DNA of 47,580 nucleotides, taken from AG-12 sp035531535. Lineage in GTDB: Bacteria > Chloroflexota > Dormibacteria > Aeolococcales > Bog-877. The DNA is taken from NCBI GenBank assembly GCA_035531535.1, contig DATKSV010000003.1, positions 1-47,580 of the forward strand. The letters are read 5' to 3'. Every line of letters starts with the position of its first letter. The first letter of the stretch is position 1. The notes under the pieces were generated by a model. The model made no database searches. It was given only the letters and a program-made list of their open reading frames with translations, and had not been told where the DNA came from. Positions 32,336 through 41,000 of the stretch are shown here, one piece after another. The translations under genes and the position numbers were made by a program.

Positions 32336-34258
32336 ATGCCAACCAGCCGACCCGGCGCCGTTTCCAGGGCGTGGCGGCGAGTGTTCGAGCCCGACCTTAT
32401 CCTGCTCCATGCGCCCTCGGTCTGGGACTTCCGCCAGGAGGTGATCCTGCAGGGTCCGCTTGCGGACGTGATCCCCTCCACCGACGAGTTCGAGATGTAC
32501 CCGATCGGACTCACCAGCATTGGCGGTTACCTGGAGCTCAACCACTACAACGTCCGCATCCTCAACATCGCCTACCGGATGCTGCGCGAGCCCAGCTACG
32601 ATGTCGCCAGCCATCTCCGCAAACTGCACTCCCCAGTTTTCGGCATCGACCTGCACTGGCTCCCCCATGCCAACGGCGCGCTGGGGATCGCCGATCTGGT
32701 CAAGCAGGTGCATCCCGACTCCAAGGTGTTACTCGGCGGCCTCTCCGCCAGCTACTTCCACCGGGAGCTGATCGCGAACCCGGCGGTCGATTTCGTGCTG
32801 CGAGGAGACTCCACCGAGGAGCCCTGCCGTCAGCTGCTGCAGGCGCTGCGCGAGGGATCGCCTCTGGAGCGGGTCCAGAACCTGACCTGGAAACGGCCCG
32901 ACGGAGAGGTGGTCGTGAACCCGCTCACATTCATCCCGGCCAACCTGGACTGGATCGACGTCCCCGCCTATGACTTCATGCTCCACGCGGTCTTCAAATA
33001 CCGCAGCCTCGCCGACTTCGTGCCCTATGCGGAGTGGCTGCAGTACCCCAGCACCATGGTGCTGAACGCCCGCGGCTGCCCCTACAACTGCTCCATCTGC
33101 GGCGGTTCCAGGTCGGGCTACCAGATTGTGGCCGGCCGGGCCCGGGCCGCCTATCGATCGCCCGAGAAGCTGGTTGCCGACATGCGCCGGATAGCCACCT
33201 TCTCGCGGGCCCCGATCTTCATGGTCCACGACCCCAGGGTGGGAGGGGTGGAGCGCGCCCAGCGGATCTTCGAACTGGTTGGCCGAGCCGAGATCCCCAA
33301 TGAGCTGACCATCGAGCTGTTCTACCCCGCCGGTCCCGACTTCTTCGCCATGGTTCGCAAGGCCACCAGGTGGTGGAGTCTGGAGATAACCATCGAGTCG
33401 CCCGACTACGAGATCCGCAAGGTCAACGGCAAGTTCCCGGTGTCGAACGCCGCCGTGGAGGAGACGATAGCGGCCGCCCTCGATCAGGGCTGCGAGAAGC
33501 TGGACCTCTTCTTCATGGTGGGGCTGCCCCGCCAGACTCCCGCCGACGCCCTGGCCACGGTCGACTACTGCCGGCACCTGGTCGAGCGCTTCCACGCCGA
33601 CAAGAGGCTGCAGTTCTACGTCGCCCCTCTGGGGCCATTCCTGGATCCGGGCAGCCGCGGCTTCGAGCAACCCGAGCTCGGCTATCACCGCCGCTTCACC
33701 ACCCTGGAGGAGCACCGTCAAGCCCTGCTCGGGCCCACCTGGCGGGAGATGCTCTCCTACGAGACTGACTGGATGACGAGGGAGCAGATCGTGGACACCA
33801 CCTACCGGGTCGCGGCCGGGATCAACGAGCTCAAGTTCGCATCCGGACTGATCGACGCCACCACCCACAACACCGTGGTCACGCATCTGGGGGCGGCCCG
33901 CGAGGTCCTGGCCGAGGTTGACAGAATCCTGCTACTGCCAAAGGCGGAGCAGGATGCCCGGCTGCGCACCCTGAAGGCCAAGACGGAGACCGCCAACACC
34001 GCCACCATGAACGGCAGCCAGGAGCTTAAGTGGCATTCGGCCACCGGGTTCCGGGTGAGCCGGCTCCTGGTCCGGCATCTGCTGGCGGCATTCCCACGGG
34101 AGGGCCAGCACGGCTGGGCGCGGCTGCTGGGGCATTACGACACGGCCGTCGCCCAGGTCAGATCCCTGCCGGAGCTGAGCGAACGGGTCAATGTAGGGCC
34201 TGGGGCCCCAGGCCCGCGGCCCCCAGAGGCCGCGCTCGCCGCTAGCTCTCGGGACTGA
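32336..34258 (+). CDS. B12-binding-domain radical SAM protein, Ta0216-like
   Basis: A 640-residue radical SAM enzyme. The N-terminal 190 residues form a cobalamin-binding-type Rossmann domain (PDLILLHAPSVWDFR, YPIGLTSIGGYLELN, SKVLLGGLSASYFHREL). The usual DxHxxG base-off motif is degenerate (GIDLHWLPHANG), so B12 binding is uncertain. The radical SAM barrel has CPYNCSIC for the 4Fe-4S cluster, followed by GGSRSGYQ, and PIFMVHDPRVGG and LEITIESPDYEIRK as later barrel strands. The pattern is that of the TIGR04190-like family of unknown substrate. The last 130 residues are helical. No peptide or methyltransferase substrate gene adjoins. Its 3' end overlaps the convergent S51 peptidase gene by 17 bp. 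Confidence 0.8.
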   Translation: MPTSRPGAVSRAWRRVFEPDLILLHAPSVWDFRQEVILQGPLADVIPSTDEFEMYPIGLTSIGGYLELNHYNVRILNIAYRMLREPSYDVASHLRKLHSPVFGIDLHWLPHANGALGIADLVKQVHPDSKVLLGGLSASYFHRELIANPAVDFVLRGDSTEEPCRQLLQALREGSPLERVQNLTWKRPDGEVVVNPLTFIPANLDWIDVPAYDFMLHAVFKYRSLADFVPYAEWLQYPSTMVLNARGCPYNCSICGGSRSGYQIVAGRARAAYRSPEKLVADMRRIATFSRAPIFMVHDPRVGGVERAQRIFELVGRAEIPNELTIELFYPAGPDFFAMVRKATRWWSLEITIESPDYEIRKVNGKFPVSNAAVEETIAAALDQGCEKLDLFFMVGLPRQTPADALATVDYCRHLVERFHADKRLQFYVAPLGPFLDPGSRGFEQPELGYHRRFTTLEEHRQALLGPTWREMLSYETDWMTREQIVDTTYRVAAGINELKFASGLIDATTHNTVVTHLGAAREVLAEVDRILLLPKAEQDARLRTLKAKTETANTATMNGSQELKWHSATGFRVSRLLVRHLLAAFPREGQHGWARLLGHYDTAVAQVRSLPELSERVNVGPGAPGPRPPEAALAASSRD

Positions 34259-34982
34259 AAGCTGGCAAGACCCGAGCCGGCACCGGGGTCTCCAAGCAGC
34301 CGCCGCGGCCGTCGGGAATGACGCGGTAGCCGCCGGCGCCAGCCTCCTCGGCCACCACCTCTGCCAGCTCGTCATCGACGAAGTGGACCGCGGCGCCATC
34401 GTCGCAGGCCAGCCCGGCGGGGAGAGTCCCGTCGGCCACCAGCCGTTGAAAGGTGGGCCGCCGGCTCGGCTCGAAGCGGTAGTGGGGAGAGTAGCTGCCG
34501 GCCAGCAGGCCGATGCCATCCCGAAAGGGCCGGAGCTCGGGGCCGAAGGAATCGGTGGTGCCGCTCTCGAACCAGCAGATGGCGCCGGCGCTGACACCTG
34601 CGAGCACGATCCCCCGCTCCCAGGCCGTGCGCAGCACCGAATCCAGGCCATGAGCCCGCCACACCGCCAGCATGTTGGCGACGCTGCCGCCGCCCACCAG
34701 GATCAGGTCCTGGGCCAGCAGCAGCGCCGCTGGGTCGGCAACGTTGGGCTGGGGGAAGAGGGTCAGATGGCTGCTAACGCAGGGCGTCTTTGCCAGCATC
34801 CGGTGCGCCTCGAGCACCCATCGGAGGTCCGGCTCATTGGCCGTGGGCAGCATGCACAGGCGCGGCTCGGGCCGGCCGGTCAGGTGGATCGCGTACTCCA
34901 CCAGCCGGGGCAGGCGCCCCTCCGCAGGGCTTGCCGCCAGCCCGCCGATCGCCAGAACGTGCCTGTGTCCGTCGGCTGCCAC
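34242..34982 (-). CDS. Peptidase S51 (dipeptidase E/cyanophycinase-like)
   Basis: A 246-residue serine hydrolase of the glutamine-amidotransferase-like fold. LILVGGGSVANMLAVWR is the conserved strand and loop, GVSAGAICWFESG carries the nucleophilic serine, and LLAGSYSPHYRFEP carries the likely catalytic histidine. Family members cleave Asp-X dipeptides or cyanophycin from within. No signal peptide, so cytosolic. GTG 34982 has TAAGCT 6 nt upstream on the coding strand, possibly leaderless. It is divergent from the pyr operon. Confidence 0.85.
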   Translation of the reverse strand: MAADGHRHVLAIGGLAASPAEGRLPRLVEYAIHLTGRPEPRLCMLPTANEPDLRWVLEAHRMLAKTPCVSSHLTLFPQPNVADPAALLLAQDLILVGGGSVANMLAVWRAHGLDSVLRTAWERGIVLAGVSAGAICWFESGTTDSFGPELRPFRDGIGLLAGSYSPHYRFEPSRRPTFQRLVADGTLPAGLACDDGAAVHFVDDELAEVVAEEAGAGGYRVIPDGRGGCLETPVPARVLPAFSPES

Positions 34983-35056
34983 CAGCCCAGCTTAGAGAGC
35001 GCCCGGGGGTCGGTGGTGGGCGCGACCCAGCCGGGTGGAGGCGGTGCGGCTGGCGC

Positions 35057-35062
35057 TATACT
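35057..35062 (+). promoter_or_regulatory. -10 element of the pyr operon
   Basis: TATACT, identical to the -10 hexamer proposed for the amidase gene. The -35 region near 35034 is poor. Initiation near 35069 gives a leader of about 100 nt containing the PyrR site. Confidence 0.5.
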
Positions 35063-35080
35063 GCCTCCAGCGCGACCTTG

Positions 35081-35171
35081 AAGCCGGTCCAGCGAGGCCG
35101 ACAAGGAGCTGGGCGGCTTTTGTGGGCCGCCGCCGCCTTGCGACCCGGCTGGACCTCACGGGAGGCTGGCC
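35081..35171 (+). promoter_or_regulatory. PyrR-responsive leader of the pyr operon
   Basis: GGTCCAGCGAGGCC (35086-35099) matches the conserved PyrR-binding loop (UCC-A-G-N-GAGG core) and lies in the leader of an operon that encodes PyrR. A strong hairpin follows (GGCGGC 35112-35117 with GCCGCC 35126-35131). GGTCCAGC (35086-35093) is also exactly complementary to GCTGGACC (35148-35155), while CCTC (35154-35157) can pair with GAGG (35162-35165) inside the ribosome site. The last two pairings exclude each other, so UMP-bound PyrR could hold the first loop, release CCTC and hide the ribosome site. The motif is seen; the switch mechanism is inference. Confidence 0.65.
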
Positions 35172-36119
35172 ATGATGGTGCAGGGGAAAGTTTCGGCTGG
35201 GCTACGCCACGTGATCTCGGCCAGCCAGTTTGATCCCCTCCTGGTGGAGGATCTCTTCCAGCGCACCCGCTCCATGGAGGCCCTGCTGGAGGGCCGCCAG
35301 CTAGGGCCTCTGGGGGGCCGCATCATGGCCACCATCTTCTACGAGCCCAGCACCCGGACCAGGCTCAGCTTCGAGACCGCGATGCTGCGCCTGGGCGGCC
35401 AGGTGGTGGGCACCGAGAATGCCCGCGACTTCTCCTCCGCGGTCAAGGGCGAAACGCTGGAGGACACGGTGCGGATCGTGGGCGGCTACGCCGACTGCAT
35501 CGTGCTCCGGCACTCTGAGGAGGGGGCCGCCGCCCGGGCGGCGTCAGTCTCCCCGGTCCCGGTGATAAACGCCGGGGACGGCCCGGGGGAACACCCCACC
35601 CAGGCCCTACTCGACCTCTACACGATCTCGGCTGAGCTGGGGCGCCTGCACGATCTCCACGTGGTGCTGGTGGGGGACCTCGCCAACGGCAGGACCGTCC
35701 ACTCCCTGGCTCACCTGCTCGCCATGTACCCGGGTATGCGCCTGACGCTGGTAGCCCCCGGAAGGGTCAGGATGGGTGGCGATCTGATCTCCAGCCTGAG
35801 GCAGCGCGGGGTGCAGGTGGAACATGCCGAGGACCTCTTGCACGCGGTCGGCGGCGCCGACGTGGTCTACCAGACCAGGATTCAGACTGAGCGCCTCTCC
35901 GAGCCCTGGCTCGAGGCCGACGCGGAGCGGCAGCGGTTCGCGATCACCCCGGCGGTGATGCGGGCCCTGCCGGCGGGAGCGATTCTGATGCACCCGCTGC
36001 CCCGGGTGGGCGAGATCGATCCCGAGGTTGACAGTGACCCCAGGGCCGCCTACTTCCGTCAGGCCCGCAACGGGGTACCGGTGCGGATGGCGCTGTTGAG
36101 CCGGGTTCTGACGGCTTGA
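35172..36119 (+). CDS. pyrB: Aspartate carbamoyltransferase, catalytic chain
   Basis: Condenses carbamoyl phosphate and aspartate to carbamoyl aspartate, the committed step of pyrimidine synthesis. At 315 residues it has the usual length. The carbamoyl-phosphate loop is YEPSTRTRLSFETAM, FSSAVKGETLEDTVRI contains the mobile 80s-type loop, GEHPTQALLDLYTI is the conserved substrate-binding segment, and MHPLPRVGEID closes the active site. ATG 35172 or 35175 follows GGGAGG. Its TGA overlaps the TTG start of pyrR (TTGA). No pyrI regulatory chain is present, so control is probably through PyrR on the leader. Confidence 0.97.
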   Translation: MMVQGKVSAGLRHVISASQFDPLLVEDLFQRTRSMEALLEGRQLGPLGGRIMATIFYEPSTRTRLSFETAMLRLGGQVVGTENARDFSSAVKGETLEDTVRIVGGYADCIVLRHSEEGAAARAASVSPVPVINAGDGPGEHPTQALLDLYTISAELGRLHDLHVVLVGDLANGRTVHSLAHLLAMYPGMRLTLVAPGRVRMGGDLISSLRQRGVQVEHAEDLLHAVGGADVVYQTRIQTERLSEPWLEADAERQRFAITPAVMRALPAGAILMHPLPRVGEIDPEVDSDPRAAYFRQARNGVPVRMALLSRVLTA

Positions 36120-36709
36120 CCGGCAGCCACCTGAAGGTGCCGCCCCACCAGCTTATTGCCGATGCCGACGAGGTTCAGCGCATCCTCTTCCGACTCTCCC
36201 GGGAGCTTCAGGAGCGGCACCGAGACCCAGCTCTCGTGACCCTTTGCGGGATCGTCACCCGGGGCGTTTTCCTGGCCGACCGCCTGCGCCGCATGATCGA
36301 GGAGCAGGGAGGTGGGAGCTGGGATGCAGTGAGCCTCGACGTCGGCCCCTACCGGGACGACGAGATCCGGCCCCAGGGGGCCAGCCGATCCGGAGGCATG
36401 CCCGACTTCCCGCTGCCCACGGCTACCGCGGAGAGGGTTCGCGACCGGGTGGTGGTGCTGGTTGATGACGTCTTCTATCACGGCCGGACTGTGCGGGCGG
36501 CCCTGGCGGCCCTGGCGGAGCTGGCCCGGCCCAGGGCGGTCGAGCTCCTGGTCCTGGTCGATCGGGGGCACCGCGAGCTGCCTCTTCGGGCCACCTACGT
36601 GGGCAAGAACATCCCCACCGCCCAGAACGAGCGGGTGGCGGTGACGGTGGTCGGCTGTGACGCCGACGACGCCATCCGGCTGGAGCGGTCCGAGGAGCCT
36701 AAGGCGTGA
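36116..36709 (+). CDS. pyrR: PyrR regulator / uracil phosphoribosyltransferase homologue
   Basis: A 197-residue type I phosphoribosyltransferase-fold RNA-binding regulator. The PRPP motif VVVLVDDVFYHGRTVRAAL, the N-terminal GIVTRGVFLADRL and the C-terminal LVDRGHRELPLRATYVGKNIPT are all characteristic of PyrR. It senses UMP/UTP versus PRPP and binds the loop seen at 35086-35099 in this operon's own leader. The TTG start overlaps the pyrB stop, and its stop overlaps pyrC (GTGA), implying coupled translation. Confidence 0.96.
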   Translation: MTGSHLKVPPHQLIADADEVQRILFRLSRELQERHRDPALVTLCGIVTRGVFLADRLRRMIEEQGGGSWDAVSLDVGPYRDDEIRPQGASRSGGMPDFPLPTATAERVRDRVVVLVDDVFYHGRTVRAALAALAELARPRAVELLVLVDRGHRELPLRATYVGKNIPTAQNERVAVTVVGCDADDAIRLERSEEPKA

Positions 36710-38025
36710 AAGAGCTGCTACTTCGCAAGGTCCGGATCGTCGACCCCGTCGGGGGCAAGGACCGCGACAGCTACGACTTGCTGATCCGAGACGGGATCGT
36801 GGCCGAAATGGCGAGCAAGCTGGTCCTGCCCGCCGGCGGGGTGGTGCTGGAACGGCCCGGCAGCGTGGTCAGCCCCGCCTTCCTCGACCTCCACTGCCAC
36901 CTCCGTGAGCCCGGGCAGCCATGGAAGGAGCGCATCGCCAACGCCACCGCGGCGGCCGCGGCGGGCGGCTTCGGGGCGATCTGCGCCATGGCGAATCTGC
37001 AGCCGCCGCTGGACACTGAGCCGCGGCTGCGCCAGGCGCGCAGCAAGAACCGCTCCTGGGGCCGGATTCCCATCTTGCAGTTCGCAGCCTGCAGCACCGG
37101 CCTGCGCGGCCAGGAGCTGGTCGACATGGAGGGCCTGGTCGCCGCCGGCGCCGCTGGCTTCTCCGACGACGGCCGCCATGGCTGCGACCAGCGGATTCTG
37201 GCGGAGGGGCTGGCCCGCGCCCACTCCCTGGGCCGCCTCGTTGCCATTCACCCCGAGGACGAGCGCATCGTCGCCATGGCCAACGAATGGTCGGGGAGCG
37301 ACCCCACCGCCTGGAGCCTGCGTCCGGCGGAGGCGGAGGAGGCGGCGGTGACATCCGCGATCGCGGCGCTGCGGGATGCCGAGGTGGGCCGGCTCCACCT
37401 GCAGCACCTGACCACCGCCACCTCCGTGACCCTGGTTCGCCAGGCGAAGTCGGAAGGGCTGGCGCTGACGGCGGAGGTTACCCCCCATCACCTCATGCTC
37501 AGCGGCTTCCTGCGGGACCCCGACGTCCCCGGGCTCAATCTGACCTGCAACCCGCCGCTGCGCACGGAGGCGGATCGAGCCGCCCTCTGGGAGGGTCTGT
37601 TGGACGGCACCATCGACGCCATCGCCAGCGACCACGCTCCCCATGAGGTGCCCACCGATCCCCTGCAGAGGCGCCCGCCGGGGTTCAGCGGGGTCCAGGC
37701 CGTGCTCTCCGTGGTGCTCGGCCACCAGGATTCCGGCTCGCATCTGACCCGGATCGTGGCAGCTCTCAGCGCCGGCCCCCTCAGGGTCCTGGGGGCGGCC
37801 GCGGAAGGGCTCCCCAGCACCGGGATCCAGGTCGGCGAGCCGGCCCACCTCACCTGGTTCGATCCGGCCGGCAGATGGACCCCTGACCGGAGCTCATGGC
37901 TGTCGCTGGGAACCAACACCCCCTTCTGGCACCAGCAGCTGCGGGGCACCGTGCTGGCCACCTTCTCGCGCGGCCGGGCGGTGTACATAAGCCGCGGGCT
38001 GGGCGCGGAGATCGAACTTGACTGA
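36706..38025 (+). CDS. pyrC: Dihydroorotase
   Basis: A 439-residue class I (AllB/PyrC-type) amidohydrolase that closes carbamoyl aspartate to dihydroorotate. Metal ligands: the HCH pair in DLHCHLREPGQP, later histidines in HPEDER and LHLQHLTTA, and the aspartate in IASDHAPHEVP. The usual bridging lysine position is not clear: the segment GFSDDGRHGCDQR carries the SDDG motif of the family. GTG 36706 overlaps the pyrR stop by 4 nt and its end overlaps carAB by 8 nt. Confidence 0.95.
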   Translation: MKELLLRKVRIVDPVGGKDRDSYDLLIRDGIVAEMASKLVLPAGGVVLERPGSVVSPAFLDLHCHLREPGQPWKERIANATAAAAAGGFGAICAMANLQPPLDTEPRLRQARSKNRSWGRIPILQFAACSTGLRGQELVDMEGLVAAGAAGFSDDGRHGCDQRILAEGLARAHSLGRLVAIHPEDERIVAMANEWSGSDPTAWSLRPAEAEEAAVTSAIAALRDAEVGRLHLQHLTTATSVTLVRQAKSEGLALTAEVTPHHLMLSGFLRDPDVPGLNLTCNPPLRTEADRAALWEGLLDGTIDAIASDHAPHEVPTDPLQRRPPGFSGVQAVLSVVLGHQDSGSHLTRIVAALSAGPLRVLGAAAEGLPSTGIQVGEPAHLTWFDPAGRWTPDRSSWLSLGTNTPFWHQQLRGTVLATFSRGRAVYISRGLGAEIELD

Positions 38026-41000
38026 CGAGAGCCGCGCGCGGCGGACTCGAGGGCTGCTGGTGCTTGAGTCCGGGGCCAGCTTCGAGGGCACCTGGCTGGG
38101 CGCCGCACCGAAGCAGGCCTTTGGCGAGGTGGTGTTCAACACCTGCATGACCGGGTACCAGGAGGTGTTGACGGATCCCTCGTACGCGGGCCAGTTCGTG
38201 GTCTTCACCCAGCCCCTGATCGGCAACGTCGGCTGTGCCCCAGTCGACATGGAGTCGAGCCGGGCCTGGGCACGGGGTGTGATCGTCGCCGAAGCCAGCC
38301 CCACCTCCCCCCACTGGCAGGCCCAGGAGACATTCTCCAACTGGTTGAGGCACCAGGGCGTCCCGGGCCTGACCGGGGTCGACACCCGGGCGCTCACCCG
38401 ACACCTCCGCGACCACGGGACGCTCAAGGGGGTGCTGGCCCCGCTGGACGGGCGGGATCCCATCGAGCTGCTGCAGCTGGCCCGGGAGTCGCCCGGGGTC
38501 TCCCAGCAACGGCTCGTCGCCGAAGTCTCCTGCACGGCTACTTACCAGGCCAGCGACCCGCTTCATCCGGCGCTGCTCCGGGGCGCTGCTGGCGGCAGGA
38601 GCGGGGAGCCGCTGAGGATCGCTGTGATCGACTTCGGAGTCAAGTACAACACCCTGCGGTCGCTGGTCAGCCGAGGCGCCGAGGTGTGGGTCCTCCCCCA
38701 CTCCGCCGCCCCAGCCGACCTGGAGCGGCTGGCCCCGGACGGGGTGGTTCTGACCAACGGACCTGGCGATCCGGCCCAGCTCCCGGCGGAGCTGGAGCTC
38801 ACCCGGGCGGTGCTGGCCCGCTACCCGGTGCTGGCCATCTGCCTGGGGCACCAGCTGGTGGGCCGGGCCATCGGGGCGACCACCAGCCGGCTCCCCTTCG
38901 GACACCACGGGGGCAATCACCCGGTTCAGGACGAGACCACCGGCAGGGTCTTCGTCACCCCCCAAAACCATGAGTTCCAGGTCGACTCGGAGAGCATTCC
39001 CGAGGGCTCAGGCTGGTTTGTCTCGGAGCGCAACCTCAACGACGGCTCGGTGGAGGGCATCCGGCATCGGCAGCTGCCGGTGATCTCGGTTCAGTACCAC
39101 CCCGAGGGAAGCCCGGGGCCCCAGGACCGCCAACACCTCTTCGACGAGTTCCTGGCGCTCTGCCGGGACGAGCCGCGGGTGGAGGCGGCGCCGGCTCCGA
39201 GAACAAGCCGCGACCGGCCCCGCAAGGTCCTGGTCCTAGGCAGTGGGCCGATCGTGATCGGGCAGGCCGCCGAGTTCGACTACGCGGGGACTCAGGCCTG
39301 CCATTCCCTGCGCGAGGAGGGCGTCGAGGTGGTGTTGGTCAACAGCAACCCGGCCACCATCATGACCGACGAGGACACCGCCGACCGCGTCTACCTGGAG
39401 CCCCTCACCGTGGAGTCGGTGGAGAGGATCATCGCTCTGGAGCGCCCTGATGCCCTGCTGGCCGGGCTGGGCGGCCAGACCGCCCTCAACCTCGCCGTCC
39501 AGCTCGACGACCAGGGAGTTCTGGCGCGCCACTCGGTGCGGGTGCTGGGAACTCAGCTGGAAGCGGTGCGCGACTCCGAGGATCGGGACCGGTTCAAGCG
39601 CCGGATGGTGGCGATCGGGGAGCCGGTGCCGCCCTCGCGGACGGTCAACAGCGTCGCCGAGGCGGTCCACTTCGCCGCCGAGGTCGGGCTGCCTTTGGTG
39701 GTGCGGCCCGCCTTCACCCTGGGTGGCACCGGCGGTGGCATAGCCAGCAGCGACGAGGAGCTGGAGCAGATCGTCGCCCGGGGCCTGCGCGCCAGCCCCA
39801 TCACCCAGGTGCTGGTGGAGCAGGCACTGCTGGGCTGGCGGGAGCTGGAGTACGAGGTGATGCGCGATGGAGATGGCAGCTGCATCTGCGTTTGCAACAT
39901 GGAGAACCTCGACCCCATGGGCGTCCACACCGGGGACTCGGTGGTGGTGGCCCCCAGCCAGACCCTCACCGACAAGGAACACCAGCAGCTCCGCTCGGCG
40001 GCGCTCCGGATCATCTCCGCGCTGGGGATAGAGGGCGGCTGCAACGTCCAGTTCGCGCTCGCCCCCGACGCCTGCAACTACTTCGTGATCGAGGTCAACC
40101 CCAGGGTCAGCCGCTCGTCGGCCCTGGCCTCGAAGGCGACCGGCTACCCGATCGCGCGGGTCGCCGCCAAGATCGCCCTCGGGCTCAGCCTGCGCGAGAT
40201 CCAAAACCAGGTGACGCAGCGCACCTCGGCCGCCTTCGAGCCCAGCCTCGACTACTGCGTGGTCAAGATCCCGCGCTGGCCGTTCGACAAATTCCCCCAC
40301 GGCGACCGCCGCCTGGGTACCCAGATGAAGTCCACCGGCGAGGCGATGGCGATCGGGCGCAACTTTCAGTCCGCGATCTCCAAGGCGCTGCGTTCGCTGG
40401 AGCAGGGCCAACCCGACGAGGCCACGCTGCGGCTGGCCAGCGAGAGGCTGGAGCAGGCCACCGATCTGCGGCTGCTGGGAGTGCTGGAGGCGCTGCGCCA
40501 GGGCCAGCCAGCAACGACGGTCGCCGCCCGCACCGGGTACCCGGCCTGGTTCTGTGATCGGCTGGGGGAGCTGGTCGCCCTGGAACAGGAGCTGGGACAG
40601 AGCCCTGGTGCCGTCCCACAACCGGGCCTTCTCCGGCGAGCCAAGCAGTTCGGGCTCAGCGACCAACGGATCGCCGAGCTCATCCACGTTGACCTCCAGC
40701 GGCTCCGGGAGCATCGCCTGACGGCCGGGATCCAGCCCACCTTCAAGTGCGTCGACACCTGTGCCGCCGAGTTCGACGCCACCACCCCCTACTTCTACTC
40801 CAGCTTCGAGCAGGAGAACGAGCAGAGGGCTGGGGGTGGAGCGGCGGTGGTGCTGGGCTCGGGGCCGATCCGGATCGGCCAGGGGATCGAGTTCGATTAC
40901 TGCTCGGTGCAGGCGGCGGCGGCCCTGCGCCGCCAGGGTCTGGAAGCGGTCATGATCAACAGCAATCCGGAGACGGTGTCCACCGACTTCGACTGCAGTA

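Noticed and set aside
35112..35131. GC hairpin in the pyr leader as an intrinsic terminator
   Set aside because: The T-run (TTTT) is in the loop, not after the stem, so Rho-independent termination is unlikely.
39236..40714. 492-codon minus-strand open frame inside carB
   Set aside because: Antisense shadow of a highly conserved gene; long antisense frames are expected at this GC content.
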